A stretch of DNA of 64,000 nucleotides from Microbacterium oxydans (GTDB lineage: Bacteria; Actinomycetota; Actinomycetes; Actinomycetales; Microbacteriaceae). Positions 49,338-59,731 of this stretch are shown here, in pieces; position 1 is the first letter of the stretch; the number at the start of each line of letters is the position of its first letter. The notes beneath the pieces are model-generated. The model made no database searches and was not told the DNA's origin. It was given only the letters and a program-made list of their open reading frames with translations. A program made the position numbers and the translations under genes. The stretch covers positions 434,001-498,000 of the forward strand of contig NZ_BJOG01000004.1 in NCBI RefSeq assembly GCF_006540085.1. The letters run 5' to 3'.

Positions 49338-51086
49338 GTGGCTTCATCCTCTCCCGTCCGTCACGCCTGGCGGGTCCTTCTCGGCCTGCTCCTCGTGACG
49401 GGCGTGCTCTTCGGCATCAACGCACTGGGCGTGTACGTCTTTAAGGACAGCAACGGGGAGGCCGCGAGCTCGTGGACACCTGAGCTCGCCCTCGATCTGC
49501 AGGGCGGCACACAGATCGTGCTGAGTGCGGAGACCGAGGACGGAGCGGCTCCGTCGTCCGAGCAGCTCGACCAGGCCGCGGCGATCATCCGGCAGCGTGT
49601 CGATGCGTCCGGCGTCGCCGAGGCCGACATCACGACCGAGGGCGGACAGAACATCGTCGTCCAGATCCCCGGTGAGGCCGACGCGCAGACGCGGGAGCGG
49701 ATCCAGTCCAGTGCTCAGCTGGAGTTCCGTCCCGTGCTCTACACGACGGCGGCGACCAACGAGTTCGTGGGCGAGGACGGCAACTCGACGCCGTACCCCA
49801 GCCCGGATCCGGGTCTGAACTCGACGCCGACGGCCGAGCCGACCGACGCGAGCGACCTCTCCTGGGTCACCGACAAGCTGGCCGCGGAGTTCCAGGCATA
49901 CGACTGCGCGAACCCGGAGAACGACGCCTCCAAGGCGCCGAAGGACCAGCCGCTCATCGCCTGCTCGGCGGACGGGAGCGCCAAGTACATCCTTGGACCG
50001 GCAGAGCTCGACGGCACGGCCATCACCGACGCCTCGGCCGGTCGCGACCCGAAGTCGGGTGCCTGGCTGGTGCAGCTCACGATGAACGGCGACGGGGCCG
50101 ATGCGTTCGGCAAGGTCAGCACCCGCCTGAACCAGAACCGCATCGACGGGCTCACGCCGCGGGATCAGTTCGCCTTCGTGCTGGACGGCAACGTGATCAG
50201 CGCTCCGCGGATGAACGGGCAGATCCTCGATGGTCGCCCCAGCATCTCCGGAAGCTTCACGCAGGAGTCCGCGACCACTCTCGCCGATCAGCTCAAGTTC
50301 GGTGCCCTTCCGCTGAGCTTCACGGTGCAGAGCTCCGACACGATCTCGGCGACGCTGGGTACGCAGCAGCTGCAGATCGGTCTCATCGCGGGCCTCATCG
50401 GGCTCGCGCTGGTGGCGATCTACTCGCTGATCGTCTATCGAGCGCTCGGGTCGGTGATCATCGCGTCGATCGCGGTGATGGCGGTGCTCACCTACATCAT
50501 CATCTGCATCCTGGCGTGGCGAATCGGGTTCCGCCTCTCGCTCGCCGGTGTCGCCGGTCTCATCGTGTCCATCGGCTTCACCGCCGACTCGTTCATCGTG
50601 TACTTCGAACGAATACGAGACGAGCTCCGTGACGGGAAGTCGATCACCGCGGCGGTCGAGGACGGCTGGGGTCGTGCGAAGCGCACGATCTACATCTCCA
50701 AGTCGATCAACATCCTCGCGGCGGTCGTCCTCTACATCCTGGCCGATGCCACGGTGAAGGGCTTCGCCTTCACGCTCGGACTCACGACGCTCATCGACGT
50801 GTTCATCTTCGTGATCTTCACGCACCCGGTGATGCAACTTCTCGCGCGCACCCGCTTCTTCGGCGGCGGCCACAAGCTGTCCGGACTCGATCCCGAAGCT
50901 CTCGGGGCCGTGTACCGCAGCCGCTCGCAGTACCGAGAGGTCACCACGGCGTCGGTCGGGCGGGGCGCGAAGAACGCGCGGTCCCGCGGCGAGGCCGACC
51001 GCAGACAGACGATCGCCGAACGCAAGCGCGCCGAGGCCCTCACGGGCGAGAGATCCACCAAAGCCGGAAGTGAGGGAGACGCCTGA
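49338..51086 (+). CDS. secD: protein translocase subunit SecD
   Basis: This 582-residue protein has a first helix (about 9-30), a large periplasmic-type domain with LALDLQGGTQIVL and RQRVDASGVAEADI, then a five-helix block from about 345 carrying GLIVSIGFTADSFIVYFE. It uses the proton gradient to pull proteins through SecYEG. The C-terminal 50 residues are charged. The GTG start is 55 bases after yajC; its stop overlaps the secF start (TGATG). Confidence 0.96.
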   Translation: MASSSPVRHAWRVLLGLLLVTGVLFGINALGVYVFKDSNGEAASSWTPELALDLQGGTQIVLSAETEDGAAPSSEQLDQAAAIIRQRVDASGVAEADITTEGGQNIVVQIPGEADAQTRERIQSSAQLEFRPVLYTTAATNEFVGEDGNSTPYPSPDPGLNSTPTAEPTDASDLSWVTDKLAAEFQAYDCANPENDASKAPKDQPLIACSADGSAKYILGPAELDGTAITDASAGRDPKSGAWLVQLTMNGDGADAFGKVSTRLNQNRIDGLTPRDQFAFVLDGNVISAPRMNGQILDGRPSISGSFTQESATTLADQLKFGALPLSFTVQSSDTISATLGTQQLQIGLIAGLIGLALVAIYSLIVYRALGSVIIASIAVMAVLTYIIICILAWRIGFRLSLAGVAGLIVSIGFTADSFIVYFERIRDELRDGKSITAAVEDGWGRAKRTIYISKSINILAAVVLYILADATVKGFAFTLGLTTLIDVFIFVIFTHPVMQLLARTRFFGGGHKLSGLDPEALGAVYRSRSQYREVTTASVGRGAKNARSRGEADRRQTIAERKRAEALTGERSTKAGSEGDA

Positions 51087-52075
51087 TGCCTTCCATGAAT
51101 GAGTTCGGCAACAACCTCTACTCCGGGAAGACCTCCTTCCCGTTCGTCGGCAAGCGCCGTCTGTGGTTCATCATCGCGATCATCCTGGTCGTCGGCTCGG
51201 CGTTGGTGCCGCTCATCCGTCCTATCCAGTTCTCGATCGAGTTCACGGGTGGATCGCAGTTCACCGTGCAGGCGCCGGACAGCCTCGATCAGGAGACGGC
51301 GACCACAGCCGTGCAATCGGTCGTCCCCGGCGCTGCGACCAAGGTCGTCGTCGTCAGCGGCAAGGACGTCCGCGTCCAGACCGACCAGATGAGCGCTGCC
51401 GAGACCCAGCAGGTCGGCGAGGCACTGGCGAAGGCATACGGCGTCGATCCGTCCGACGTCACTTCCTCCTTCATCGGACCCGCGTGGGGTGAGAACGTCA
51501 CCAAGCAGTCGCTGTGGGGTCTCGCGATCTTCCTCGCCCTGACCTTCCTGATCCTGGCGATCTACTTCCGCACCTGGAAGATGTCGGCTGCGGCCATCAT
51601 CGGTCTCCTCGACGTGCTCGTGATCACGGTGGGCATCTACGCGCTGGCCGGCTTCGAGATCTCGCCGGCGGCCGTGATCGGCTTCCTCACGATCCTCGCG
51701 TACTCGCTGTACGACACCACGGTCGTGTTCGACAAGATCCGCGAGAACACGACCGAAGACGGGGAGAAGTCCGCCCGCTTGTTCGGCGAGTCGGTCAACC
51801 TCGCGGTGAACCAGACGCTCGTGCGCTCCATCAACACGTCCGTCGTCGCTGCTCTGCCGGTCGGCGCGGTGCTCTTCATCGGCGCGTTCTGGCTGGGCGC
51901 GGAGTCGCTCACCGACATCTCGCTCTCGATCTTCGTCGGCATTCTCGTGGCCACCTACTCGACGCTCTTCGTGGCTGCTCCGCTCTACTCGCTGTTCCGC
52001 GAGAACGAGCCGCAGCTGAAGGCACGGGATGCCCGCATCCGAGAGGCTCGCAGCAGGGCGGCCGTCGAGGTCTGA
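51086..52075 (+). CDS. secF: protein translocase subunit SecF
   Basis: This 329-residue partner of SecD has a first helix FIIAIILVVGSALVPL, a FSIEFTGGSQF domain, and the helix block with GLLDVLVITVGIY and SLYDTTVVFDKIREN, the SecF signature. There are six membrane helices. It is coupled to secD by a one-base overlap. Confidence 0.96.
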   Translation: MPSMNEFGNNLYSGKTSFPFVGKRRLWFIIAIILVVGSALVPLIRPIQFSIEFTGGSQFTVQAPDSLDQETATTAVQSVVPGAATKVVVVSGKDVRVQTDQMSAAETQQVGEALAKAYGVDPSDVTSSFIGPAWGENVTKQSLWGLAIFLALTFLILAIYFRTWKMSAAAIIGLLDVLVITVGIYALAGFEISPAAVIGFLTILAYSLYDTTVVFDKIRENTTEDGEKSARLFGESVNLAVNQTLVRSINTSVVAALPVGAVLFIGAFWLGAESLTDISLSIFVGILVATYSTLFVAAPLYSLFRENEPQLKARDARIREARSRAAVEV

Positions 52076-52140
52076 TCGGTTCCTCAGCGGGGCCGGTGCC
52101 GCACAGCACGCGTAGGATTGATCGATCAGGAGGTGAGTAG

Positions 52141-54393
52141 ATGGCGGAACCGCAGACGTCATCGCAGGGCTCGAGTCTGCGACGGCTGGTTCCCCGCATC
52201 TTCTCCCGCGCGTCGAGGATCAATGACCTCGACAATCTGATCCGCACAGTCCGGGCGAACCACCCCAAGGGCGACTTCTCGGTGATCGAGAGGGCCTACG
52301 CGGTCGCCAAGGAGAAGCACGAGGGGCAGAAGCGCCAGAGCGGTGAGCCGTACATCACCCACCCGCTCGCGGTCGCCCAGATCCTCGCCGAACTCGGTCT
52401 CGGGCCGCGGGCGATCGCCGCAGCGCTGCTGCACGACACCGTCGAGGACACCGGGTACGCGCTGACCGATCTCACCGCCGAGTTCGGCGACGAGGTCGCG
52501 ATGCTCGTCGACGGCGTCACCAAGCTCGACAAGGTGAAGTACGGCGAGAGCGCGCAGGCCGAGACTGTCCGCAAGATGATCGTCGCGATGTCCAAGGACA
52601 TCCGAGTGCTGCTGATCAAGCTCGCCGACCGCCTCCACAACGCGCGCACCTGGGGTTTCGTTCCGCCGGAGAAGGCGGCGAAGAAGGCCAAGGAGACCCT
52701 GGAGATCTACGCTCCGTTGGCGAATCGCCTCGGAATCCAGGCGATCAAGTCGGAGCTTGAGGATCTCTCCTTCGCGGTGCTGCACCCGAAGATCTACAAC
52801 GAGATCCACAGCCTCATCGCGCAGCGCACCCCGCAGCGCGAGAAGTACCTGAACCAGGTCGTCGAGGAGATCGACGAAGACCTGCGGGATCTCCGCATCC
52901 GTGGCAAGGTCGTCGGGCGCCCCAAGCAGCTCTACTCGGTGTACCAGAAGATGGTCATCCGCGGCCGTGAGTTCGACGACATCTACGACCTGATCGGCAT
53001 CCGGGTGCTGGTGTCCTCCGTGCGCGACTGCTACGCGGTGCTCGGCGCCATCCACGCACGTTGGACTCCGCTGCCGGGTCGTTTCAAGGACTACATCGCC
53101 ACTCCCAAGTTCAACCTCTACCAGTCACTGCACACCACGGTGATCGGCCCCGCCGGCCGCACGGTCGAGATCCAGATCCGCACCCATGAGATGCACCAGC
53201 AGGCCGAGTACGGCGTCGCTGCGCACTGGATGTACAAGGAGCGGATGAACGGCGGCGGCAAGACCGAGGTCCGCGCGTCCGACACCGACATGGCCTGGCT
53301 CGCGCACATCTCCGATTGGCAGGCCGAGACCGCCGACCCTGGAGAGTTCCTGGAATCCCTCCGGTTCGAGATCGGCGCGAAGGAGGTCTACGTCTTCACG
53401 CCGAAGGGCCGGGTGATCGGGCTGCCCTCCGGCGCGACCCCGGTGGACTTCGCCTACGCCGTGCACACCGAGATCGGCCACCGCACGATGGGCGCCAAGG
53501 TCAACGGTCGCCTGGTGCCTCTGGAGTCCGAGCTTAAGAGCGGTGACGTCGTCGAGGTGTTCACCTCGAAGAACCCCGACGCGGGACCCAGCCAGGACTG
53601 GCTCGGGTTCGTTGCGAGCACGCGCGCCCGCAACAAGATCCGCGGGTGGTTCACGAAGGAGCGCCGCGAGGAGGCGATCGAGCAGGGCAAGGAGGCCATC
53701 GCGAGGGCGATGCGTCGACAGAACCTGCCGCTGCAGCGACTCATGAGCCATGACTCCTTCACGGAAGTGGCACGGGGCATGCACTACGAGGACGTCTCCG
53801 CGCTCTATGCGGCGGTCGGCGAGGGGCACGTCTCGACCCAATCCGTGCTGGAGAAGGTCACCGCACTCGTCGCGGCGAACGACCCCGCGACGGGGGCCAT
53901 CGACCTTCCCGGCAGCGTGCAGACGCGTGAGCCGCGGTCGGGTGACTCCGGCGTGCTGGTGCGCGGCGCCAACGACATCCTCGTCAAGCTCGCGAAATGC
54001 TGCACCCCGGTTCCGGGCGACCAGATCGTCGGGTTCGTGACCCGTGGCAGCGGCGTCTCGGTCCACCGTGCGGACTGCGTGAACGTGAAGGCGCTGGGTG
54101 CTGAACAGGACCGATTCGTCGAGGTCTCCTGGGCTCCTACCACCAAGAGCGTCTTCAGGGTGCAGATCCAGGTCGAGGCGCTCGACCGTTCGGGGCTTCT
54201 CTCCGATGTCACCCGCGTGTTGAGCGAGCACCATGTCAACATCCTGTCGGCGACGGTCACCACGACGGACGAGCGACTCGCTCTGAGCCGATTCGTCTTC
54301 GAGATGGGTGATGCCGTGCACCTCGATCGCGTGCTCAACGCGGTACGCAGGATCGACGCCGTGTACGACGTCTATCGCGTCACCTCTTCCTGA
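52141..54393 (+). CDS. rel: bifunctional (p)ppGpp synthetase/hydrolase
   Basis: This 750-residue RelA/SpoT homologue has an HD hydrolase domain with [11 protein letters not shown] and [10 protein letters not shown], so hydrolysis should be active. The synthetase domain has [17 protein letters not shown] and [17 protein letters not shown], a TGS domain begins [16 protein letters not shown], and a C-terminal ACT domain ends the protein. It makes and removes the stringent-response alarmone. It has the ribosome site AGGAGGTG. Its 3' end overlaps the convergent gene by 14 bases. Confidence 0.95.
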   Translation: MAEPQTSSQGSSLRRLVPRIFSRASRINDLDNLIRTVRANHPKGDFSVIERAYAVAKEKHEGQKRQSGEPYITHPLAVAQILAELGLGPRAIAAALLHDTVEDTGYALTDLTAEFGDEVAMLVDGVTKLDKVKYGESAQAETVRKMIVAMSKDIRVLLIKLADRLHNARTWGFVPPEKAAKKAKETLEIYAPLANRLGIQAIKSELEDLSFAVLHPKIYNEIHSLIAQRTPQREKYLNQVVEEIDEDLRDLRIRGKVVGRPKQLYSVYQKMVIRGREFDDIYDLIGIRVLVSSVRDCYAVLGAIHARWTPLPGRFKDYIATPKFNLYQSLHTTVIGPAGRTVEIQIRTHEMHQQAEYGVAAHWMYKERMNGGGKTEVRASDTDMAWLAHISDWQAETADPGEFLESLRFEIGAKEVYVFTPKGRVIGLPSGATPVDFAYAVHTEIGHRTMGAKVNGRLVPLESELKSGDVVEVFTSKNPDAGPSQDWLGFVASTRARNKIRGWFTKERREEAIEQGKEAIARAMRRQNLPLQRLMSHDSFTEVARGMHYEDVSALYAAVGEGHVSTQSVLEKVTALVAANDPATGAIDLPGSVQTREPRSGDSGVLVRGANDILVKLAKCCTPVPGDQIVGFVTRGSGVSVHRADCVNVKALGAEQDRFVEVSWAPTTKSVFRVQIQVEALDRSGLLSDVTRVLSEHHVNILSATVTTTDERLALSRFVFEMGDAVHLDRVLNAVRRIDAVYDVYRVTSS

Positions 54394-54931
54394 CCGCGAG
54401 CCTGTCCAGCACGGCCCGTCCCGCGCGGCTTCCAGGAACGCGCGACATGCGGCGCAGCATGGCGGACGCCTCCTCCGGCACGTCGGGCGACACGAGCGCG
54501 AGTCTGTCCATCCAGGTCAGCACGCGCGGATCGCGGTGCACGGTCGTGGCGAGATCGAGCATGGTCCGCACCGGCGTTGTGACGAGGATTCCGCCGATCG
54601 ACTCCAGTTCGGAAGAGGCGACGACGGTGTCGTGGAAGACGAGTCGTGAGTTCGTCGTCGCACGGATCCGTCGTTCGACGCACCGTCGCACATGATGCAC
54701 GCCCGGTGGACCATCGCCGGCGCCATGGATCCACGCAGCCGTCGGCCCTGACGCCGCGGTTCCTGCGCGCACCAGCGATGCGACAGCGCTCGCCCTGACA
54801 TCCGATCCCTCGATCAGGTCCGCCGGGACATAGGCGTCCCCGACCTCGACCACATGCCCGTCGATCCGTGCCGCGCTGAGCTCCGCCTCACTCAGCCGAA
54901 CGCCGGGCAGGTACAGAAGGGCGGGGTGCAT
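54380..54931 (-). CDS. AbiEi-antitoxin-like protein, orphan
   Basis: This 183-residue protein has [20 protein letters not shown] and DAYVPADLI, then [11 protein letters not shown] and [15 protein letters not shown], an arrangement like the AbiEi-type (type IV antitoxin) transcriptional regulators of Actinobacteria. No AbiEii-type nucleotidyltransferase gene lies beside it, so it is an orphan or a lone regulator. ATG 54931 is preceded by an in-frame GTG. Its 3' end overlaps rel. Confidence 0.55.
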   Translation of the reverse strand: MHPALLYLPGVRLSEAELSAARIDGHVVEVGDAYVPADLIEGSDVRASAVASLVRAGTAASGPTAAWIHGAGDGPPGVHHVRRCVERRIRATTNSRLVFHDTVVASSELESIGGILVTTPVRTMLDLATTVHRDPRVLTWMDRLALVSPDVPEEASAMLRRMSRVPGSRAGRAVLDRLAVRKR

Positions 54932-54995
54932 CACGTCAGTCTGACGCAGTGCACCCCGCCTCGTCCGTCGTCGTGCGGGACCTGTGGAGAACGGG

Positions 54996-56348
54996 TCAGC
55001 TTCCGAGTGCGCTCAGCCAGGCTCGGCGTGCTTCCAGAGCATCCGCTGCGGCCTTGGCAGCCTTCGTGTCGCCGGCCTTCTCCGCCGCGGCGACCTCGGC
55101 CTCGAGCTTCTCGATGGCTTCCAGCAGTTGAGAGCTCATGTCGTTCGCGCGCGCCTTGGTCTCGGGGTTGTTCTTCTTCCAGTCCACATCTTCCCGGGCC
55201 TTGAGACCCTGTTCGATGGCGCGGAGCTTGTCGTCGAGCGCCCGCTCCTTGTCCCGGGGGAAGATGCGTCCGATCTCGTCCCACTGCCGCTGGATGCGGG
55301 TCAGGAGCGCGCGAGCTCGCTTGATGTTGGGCTCGTCTGCGACACCCTTCGCCTCTTCGAGGAGTGCTTCGCGTGCCTCTATCTTCGGAGCGGAATCCGC
55401 TTCTTCAGCGGCAGCCTGCTCGGCACGGGCGGCATAGAGGGCGTCGCCCGCGGCCTTGAAGCGCGCCCACAGCGCGTCATCGGCCTTTCGTCCGGCGCGG
55501 CCGGACGCCTTCCACTCGTCGAGGAGGTTGCGGTAGGCGGGGATGCCGTCGGTACCGCGGGGGGCGAGGGCTTCCGCACGCTCCACGAGACGGGTCTTCG
55601 CGTCGCGGGCGACCTTGTGAGCGTCGTCGAGCTCGGAGTAGAAGGCGCGGCGCTGCTTGTCCACGACGGCCCGCGCGTCCCGGAAACGCTTCCAGAGCTG
55701 CTGGGAGATTCCCTTCGACAGGCGCGGCCCGTTCTGCTGCTGCGCCTGCCAGGCGTCGAACAGCTCTCCGAGCTCAGCCGTGACCTGCTTCCACTGCACC
55801 TTGCTGAGGTCACGTGCGGCGATCGCCTCGGCGCGCTCGACGAGTTCGGTTCGCTCGGCGATCGCCTTGTCGACGAGTTCCTTGGCCTGCTTCGCCTCCT
55901 GTTCCGTCGCCTCCGAGAGAGACGAGGTCAGAGCGTTGAGTCGATCGCGAAGACCGGCAAGGTCACCGACCGCGGCGGCATCGGTGGCTTCGTCGATCAG
56001 GTGCTTCGCCTGCTTGGCGAGGTCGCTCGCGGATGCGCCGCCGGCCTGATGGCGCTGTTCGAGTGCATGCACCTTGAAGGCGATGTCGTCGAACTTGCGG
56101 ACGAAGTAGGCGAGGGCCTCATCGGGCGTACCGTCCGGGTACTGTCCGACGACGCGCCACGCGTCGCCTTCCTTGACCTCGACGGTTCCGTCCTCGGTGA
56201 CGCGCCCCCATTCCGCCGACGTCGACGATGCGGCGGGCACCGGTGCGGCAGGCGTGACGGCGGCCGGCGTCGGTGCCTTGCGGGGCATCGGCACGGAGGG
56301 GGGTCCGGGGATGGGGGGAGTCGGCTTCGTGGGCTCGTTGGCAGACAC
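54996..56348 (-). CDS. DUF349 repeat protein
   Basis: This 450-residue, mostly helical protein has several DUF349 repeats (for example LWKRFRDARAVVDKQRRAFY and ALWARFKAAGDALYAAR) after a Pro-rich N-terminus and a short beta segment EWGRVTEDGTVEVKEGDAWR. DUF349 proteins are long coiled rods; in some bacteria they bind ribosome-associated or stress factors, and the role here is unknown. The GTG start has AAGGAGA upstream. Confidence 0.85.
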   Translation of the reverse strand: MSANEPTKPTPPIPGPPSVPMPRKAPTPAAVTPAAPVPAASSTSAEWGRVTEDGTVEVKEGDAWRVVGQYPDGTPDEALAYFVRKFDDIAFKVHALEQRHQAGGASASDLAKQAKHLIDEATDAAAVGDLAGLRDRLNALTSSLSEATEQEAKQAKELVDKAIAERTELVERAEAIAARDLSKVQWKQVTAELGELFDAWQAQQQNGPRLSKGISQQLWKRFRDARAVVDKQRRAFYSELDDAHKVARDAKTRLVERAEALAPRGTDGIPAYRNLLDEWKASGRAGRKADDALWARFKAAGDALYAARAEQAAAEEADSAPKIEAREALLEEAKGVADEPNIKRARALLTRIQRQWDEIGRIFPRDKERALDDKLRAIEQGLKAREDVDWKKNNPETKARANDMSSQLLEAIEKLEAEVAAAEKAGDTKAAKAAADALEARRAWLSALGS

Positions 56349-56562
56349 GTGATTCTCCTTGCGCGGTCGGGCCGCGGGAGGCGGAAAGGACGAGGCTCAG
56401 CCTAGTACGCCGAAGCGCCGCGGGTGAGGCCAGGGCGTCACGCGGGATCGTTACCGTTCTGTGATGAGATCTTTCGACGGAGGACACACAGCTCGTCATC
56501 TCCGGGAAACACGACCCTCTTAGGGTCGCCAGGACGACAGTCATCCGGTCGACAGGAGCAGT

Positions 56563-58449
56563 ATGAAGGACACCACATCCCCACCGGGCGAGATCGTCGT
56601 CGTCGGAGCGGGGATGGCGGCGCATCGATTCGTCGAGCGGCTGCTCCGCGACCCGGGAACGGCCGCGCGGGTCACCGTCATCGGAGACGAGGGGTACGGT
56701 CCGTACGACAGGTCCGAGGTGGCGGGGCTCCTCTCCGGCGACGATCCCGCAGAGCTCCAACTGGACCGCTCCGTCTTCCGTGACGACCGCGTCCGGCTGG
56801 TGCGTGATGACCGCGTGCTGCGCATCGATCGCACGGCCCGCACCGTGCGAACGCGCTCCCGGCGCACATACTCCTACGACACGCTGGTGCTCGCCACCGG
56901 TTCGTTCGCTTCGCAGGTTGCCGTATCGGGAGCTCGGCTTCCCGGGTGCTTCGTGCTGCACTCGATCGAGGACGCGGAAGCGATCCGGACCTTCGTCGAG
57001 GCGCGATCCGGCGTCCTGGGGCGCCCGCTGCGCGGCGTCGTGATCGGGGGAGGCCGACGCGGGCTAGAAGCGGCGGTCGCTCTGGACGCGGCGGGGGTCG
57101 CAACCACGATCGTGCAGTATGCGGATCGCCTGCTGCCCGACCGGTTGGATGAGGTGGGTGCCGGCGTGCTGCAGTCCGCTCTCGCAGATCGAGGCATCGC
57201 GGTGCGCACGCGTACGAGGACGACGCGGCTCGACGCGGACGACTCGGGTGCGGTCACCGCTCTCGAGTTCCAGGACGGGACCTTCCAACGGGCGGATGTC
57301 GTGCTGTTCACTGTCGGCGTGCGTCCGCGTGACGAACTCGCCCGCAACGCGGGGCTCGGTGTGCACGCGCAGGGCGGGGTCATCATCGACGATCGGTGCG
57401 TCACTTCGGATCCACACATCCTCGCGATCGGCGAAGCGGCCCGCTTCGACGACCGTGCCGTCGATTCCGCCGCGGGCGCGCACTCCACGGCGGAGGTCGC
57501 AGCGGAGCGGGCGTGCGGGGGAGCGACGCGGTTCACGGGGCACGAAGCCTGTCTCCACCGCACCATCGCCGGGGTCGACATCGTGAGCTTCGGCGAGCCG
57601 TGGGCGGCTTCTCCGGGTGCGGTCGACGTCGTCACGCTCTCCCGTCGCGGCGGTGCCTACCGCAAGCTGGTCCTCAGCGACGATGCGCAGACTCTCCTCG
57701 GGGGCATCCTCATGGGCGATACGAGCGGGCATGTCGCCTTTCGGCGGGCTGTCGGCGAACGGTTACGGGGCGAGGTCGCCGAGGAACTGGGGCGTACGGC
57801 TCCGGACGAGGGTGGGACGATCCCGGCTTGCGTCCACATCGGGATGTCGTCGCGCGAACTCCGGGAAGTGATCCGCACAGAAGGATTGACCACATTCACC
57901 GAGTTCGGGGTGCGTCTTGGAAGGGAGCCCGACTGTGCGCGCTGCAGTCTGGCTGTGGCTCGTGCGCTCTTGGAGCTGGCTGACGAGCGGTTGCCGCAGA
58001 AAGGGGAAGACGCCTCCAGCGAGCGGGCACGTCGTGTGGTCGGGTCGGCGTCTGCAGGCAGTCGCGTGAGCCTCTCCGCAGCGGGGGGAGGGGAGTTCGG
58101 CCCGCAGCAGCTCGTCGACATCGGCTGCATCGCGCTGGACCTCGGCCTGTCGCTGCAGGTCGTCGACTCGCGGATCGAGCTGCGGGGAGTCCGTCGGGGA
58201 CAGCGTTCGGCGTTGCGGGAACGGCTGGCCGCGGTCGGGATCCTGTGCGAAGAGTCCCCGCTGCGCACGGGCTCGGGCGATGCCCAGGAGCAGTCGCTCC
58301 CCAGCGGTGAGTCTGTGTCACCGCATCCGAGGCCGTCAAGCGATGCTGCACGGAACGCTGTCAGAGCGATGGACGCAGGCTGGGCCGATCGAGGTCACTC
58401 GATGGGTCGGCACCGCGCCTCGCCGCTGCGCGCGGAGAACCCCGCATGA
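56563..58449 (+). CDS. NirB-like FAD/NAD oxidoreductase lacking the siroheme domain
   Basis: This 628-residue protein has FAD and NAD Rossmann domains (IVVVGAGMAAHRFVE; GVVIGGGRRGLEAAVAL) and a BFD-like 2Fe-2S region with only three of four Cys (C423, C458, C461; the first CxC has lost one). Residues about 507-565 look like one nitrite/sulfite reductase ferredoxin-like half domain (EFGPQQLVDIGCIALDLGLS), and a disordered tail follows. Assimilatory NirB is about 830 residues with a 4Fe-4S-siroheme catalytic domain; none is present. The product may pass electrons or be a redox sensor. Its stop overlaps the HemD-like regulator (ATGA). Confidence 0.8.
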   Translation: MKDTTSPPGEIVVVGAGMAAHRFVERLLRDPGTAARVTVIGDEGYGPYDRSEVAGLLSGDDPAELQLDRSVFRDDRVRLVRDDRVLRIDRTARTVRTRSRRTYSYDTLVLATGSFASQVAVSGARLPGCFVLHSIEDAEAIRTFVEARSGVLGRPLRGVVIGGGRRGLEAAVALDAAGVATTIVQYADRLLPDRLDEVGAGVLQSALADRGIAVRTRTRTTRLDADDSGAVTALEFQDGTFQRADVVLFTVGVRPRDELARNAGLGVHAQGGVIIDDRCVTSDPHILAIGEAARFDDRAVDSAAGAHSTAEVAAERACGGATRFTGHEACLHRTIAGVDIVSFGEPWAASPGAVDVVTLSRRGGAYRKLVLSDDAQTLLGGILMGDTSGHVAFRRAVGERLRGEVAEELGRTAPDEGGTIPACVHIGMSSRELREVIRTEGLTTFTEFGVRLGREPDCARCSLAVARALLELADERLPQKGEDASSERARRVVGSASAGSRVSLSAAGGGEFGPQQLVDIGCIALDLGLSLQVVDSRIELRGVRRGQRSALRERLAAVGILCEESPLRTGSGDAQEQSLPSGESVSPHPRPSSDAARNAVRAMDAGWADRGHSMGRHRASPLRAENPA

Positions 58450-59210
58450 CGACCGGGCGTTCGGGGGCACGCCCGGTGCTCGCAGGATGCAGGATCATCG
58501 TGTCGGACGAGGCGCGATCCGCCGGAGGTCCCTCCGCCGGGAGGGGCGGGTCGAACGATGACGGCTGGCGTCGCGTCCTGGAAAGAGCGGGGGCGGAACT
58601 GCTGCGTGTCGTCACGCCTCGAGTGACGACACCGGCTCCGGTCGCCCTGTGTCGCGCCGTCCACCGCGCAGGTGCCGGCGGCGCTGACGCTGTGCTGTTC
58701 ACGGCGTCGACGGCGGCGTGGGTCGACGCGGCGGAGAGTTCCGGCGCCCTCGACGCCAACCGGCGGCGGACGGAGGCGGAAAGGCTGCTCCTCATCGCCG
58801 TCGAGGAACGGGAGGCCACCCGACTGCGGGCGATCGGGCTGCGTGCTCGACACGTCGAGCCGTCGACGCAGGCCGGGCTGGCGGAGAGCGTCCTCGCGCA
58901 CTATCGGAGCGGGGCAGGATCCGCTCTCACGGTGGCTGGACGCCTCGAGGTTCGCAGCGGAGGCGTCATTCTCGACGACGGCTTCGTCCCCCTGTCGGGT
59001 GGAGCGGTGGCACTGATCGAAGCGCTGTTCCTCGCCCGCGGCCGCGTGCTCTCGCGCACAGAGCTCGGTCAGGTGCTTCCCGGCGGCCATCGCAGCGATC
59101 GAGCGGTCGAAGTCGCCGTCGGGCGATTGCGCGACTCCCTGGGGCGTGGCGATCTCATCCAGACGGTCGTCAAGCGGGGCTATCGCCTGGCGGTGGACGA
59201 GCCCCGATGA
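58446..59210 (+). CDS. HemD-like winged-helix regulator (NnaR-like)
   Basis: This 254-residue protein resembles a shortened uroporphyrinogen-III synthase in the first 155 residues (GADAVLFTASTAAWVDAA is the recognisable strand-turn). The C-terminal winged helix of the OmpR type (LSGGAVALIEALFLARGRVL, TVVKRGYRLAV) is clear. In mycobacteria and Streptomyces such HemD-HTH fusions (NnaR) control nitrate/nitrite genes beside nirB. Here it is translationally coupled to a NirB-like protein without catalytic domain. The shortened enzyme half suggests a regulatory role only. Confidence 0.75.
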   Translation: MTTGRSGARPVLAGCRIIVSDEARSAGGPSAGRGGSNDDGWRRVLERAGAELLRVVTPRVTTPAPVALCRAVHRAGAGGADAVLFTASTAAWVDAAESSGALDANRRRTEAERLLLIAVEEREATRLRAIGLRARHVEPSTQAGLAESVLAHYRSGAGSALTVAGRLEVRSGGVILDDGFVPLSGGAVALIEALFLARGRVLSRTELGQVLPGGHRSDRAVEVAVGRLRDSLGRGDLIQTVVKRGYRLAVDEPR

Positions 59211-59238
59211 GGGCGCTCGTCAGGAGAGCGTGTGCAGG

Positions 59239-59547
59239 CTACTCGGTGGGCGCCGGTTCCTCGCTGGGAACGGGCTCCTCGGTGGGAGCCGGTGTCTCGC
59301 TGGGGGCCGGTGTCCCGGTCGGAGCGACCGTGGGTGTGGGCGTGGGTTCGGGGGCAGTGACCTGCGCGTGCACGACCTGGCTCGCGATCGCCGCCGACAC
59401 GATCACGACGCCGACGATGATTCCGATCGCGTTGTCTCGGGTGCGGCGCCGGATCAGTCCTTCATGCACGGCGTTGCGGGCCGCATGGATGCGGGCGCGT
59501 TCCGCTTGCGTGCGCTGCTGTGCATTCTTGGACCCGCGTGCTGCCAT
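59239..59547 (-). CDS. single-helix membrane protein with Pro/Thr tail, unknown
   Basis: This 102-residue protein has a basic N-terminus, one helix (AIGIIVGVVIVSAAIASQVV, about 40-60) and an extracytoplasmic tail of Pro-Thr-Glu repeats. No family is recognised. The repeat in the tail is visible as short tandem units in the DNA. Confidence 0.6.
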   Translation of the reverse strand: MAARGSKNAQQRTQAERARIHAARNAVHEGLIRRRTRDNAIGIIVGVVIVSAAIASQVVHAQVTAPEPTPTPTVAPTGTPAPSETPAPTEEPVPSEEPAPTE

Positions 59548-59731
59548 CTGTCCTGTTTCCCCTCACTGTGTCGCTGTGCGACCTCGCCTCAGAGCCTAGC
59601 GTCGTCGGCCCGTCGCACCGATGCGCTGCGTTCGGCCGTTCGGCACGGTTCAACGGCGAACGCTCGTCATTCCGTGATGGACCGACTACTTTTAGGCTAT
59701 TGATCGCCTCAGTACGAAAAGGAGCACGCTC

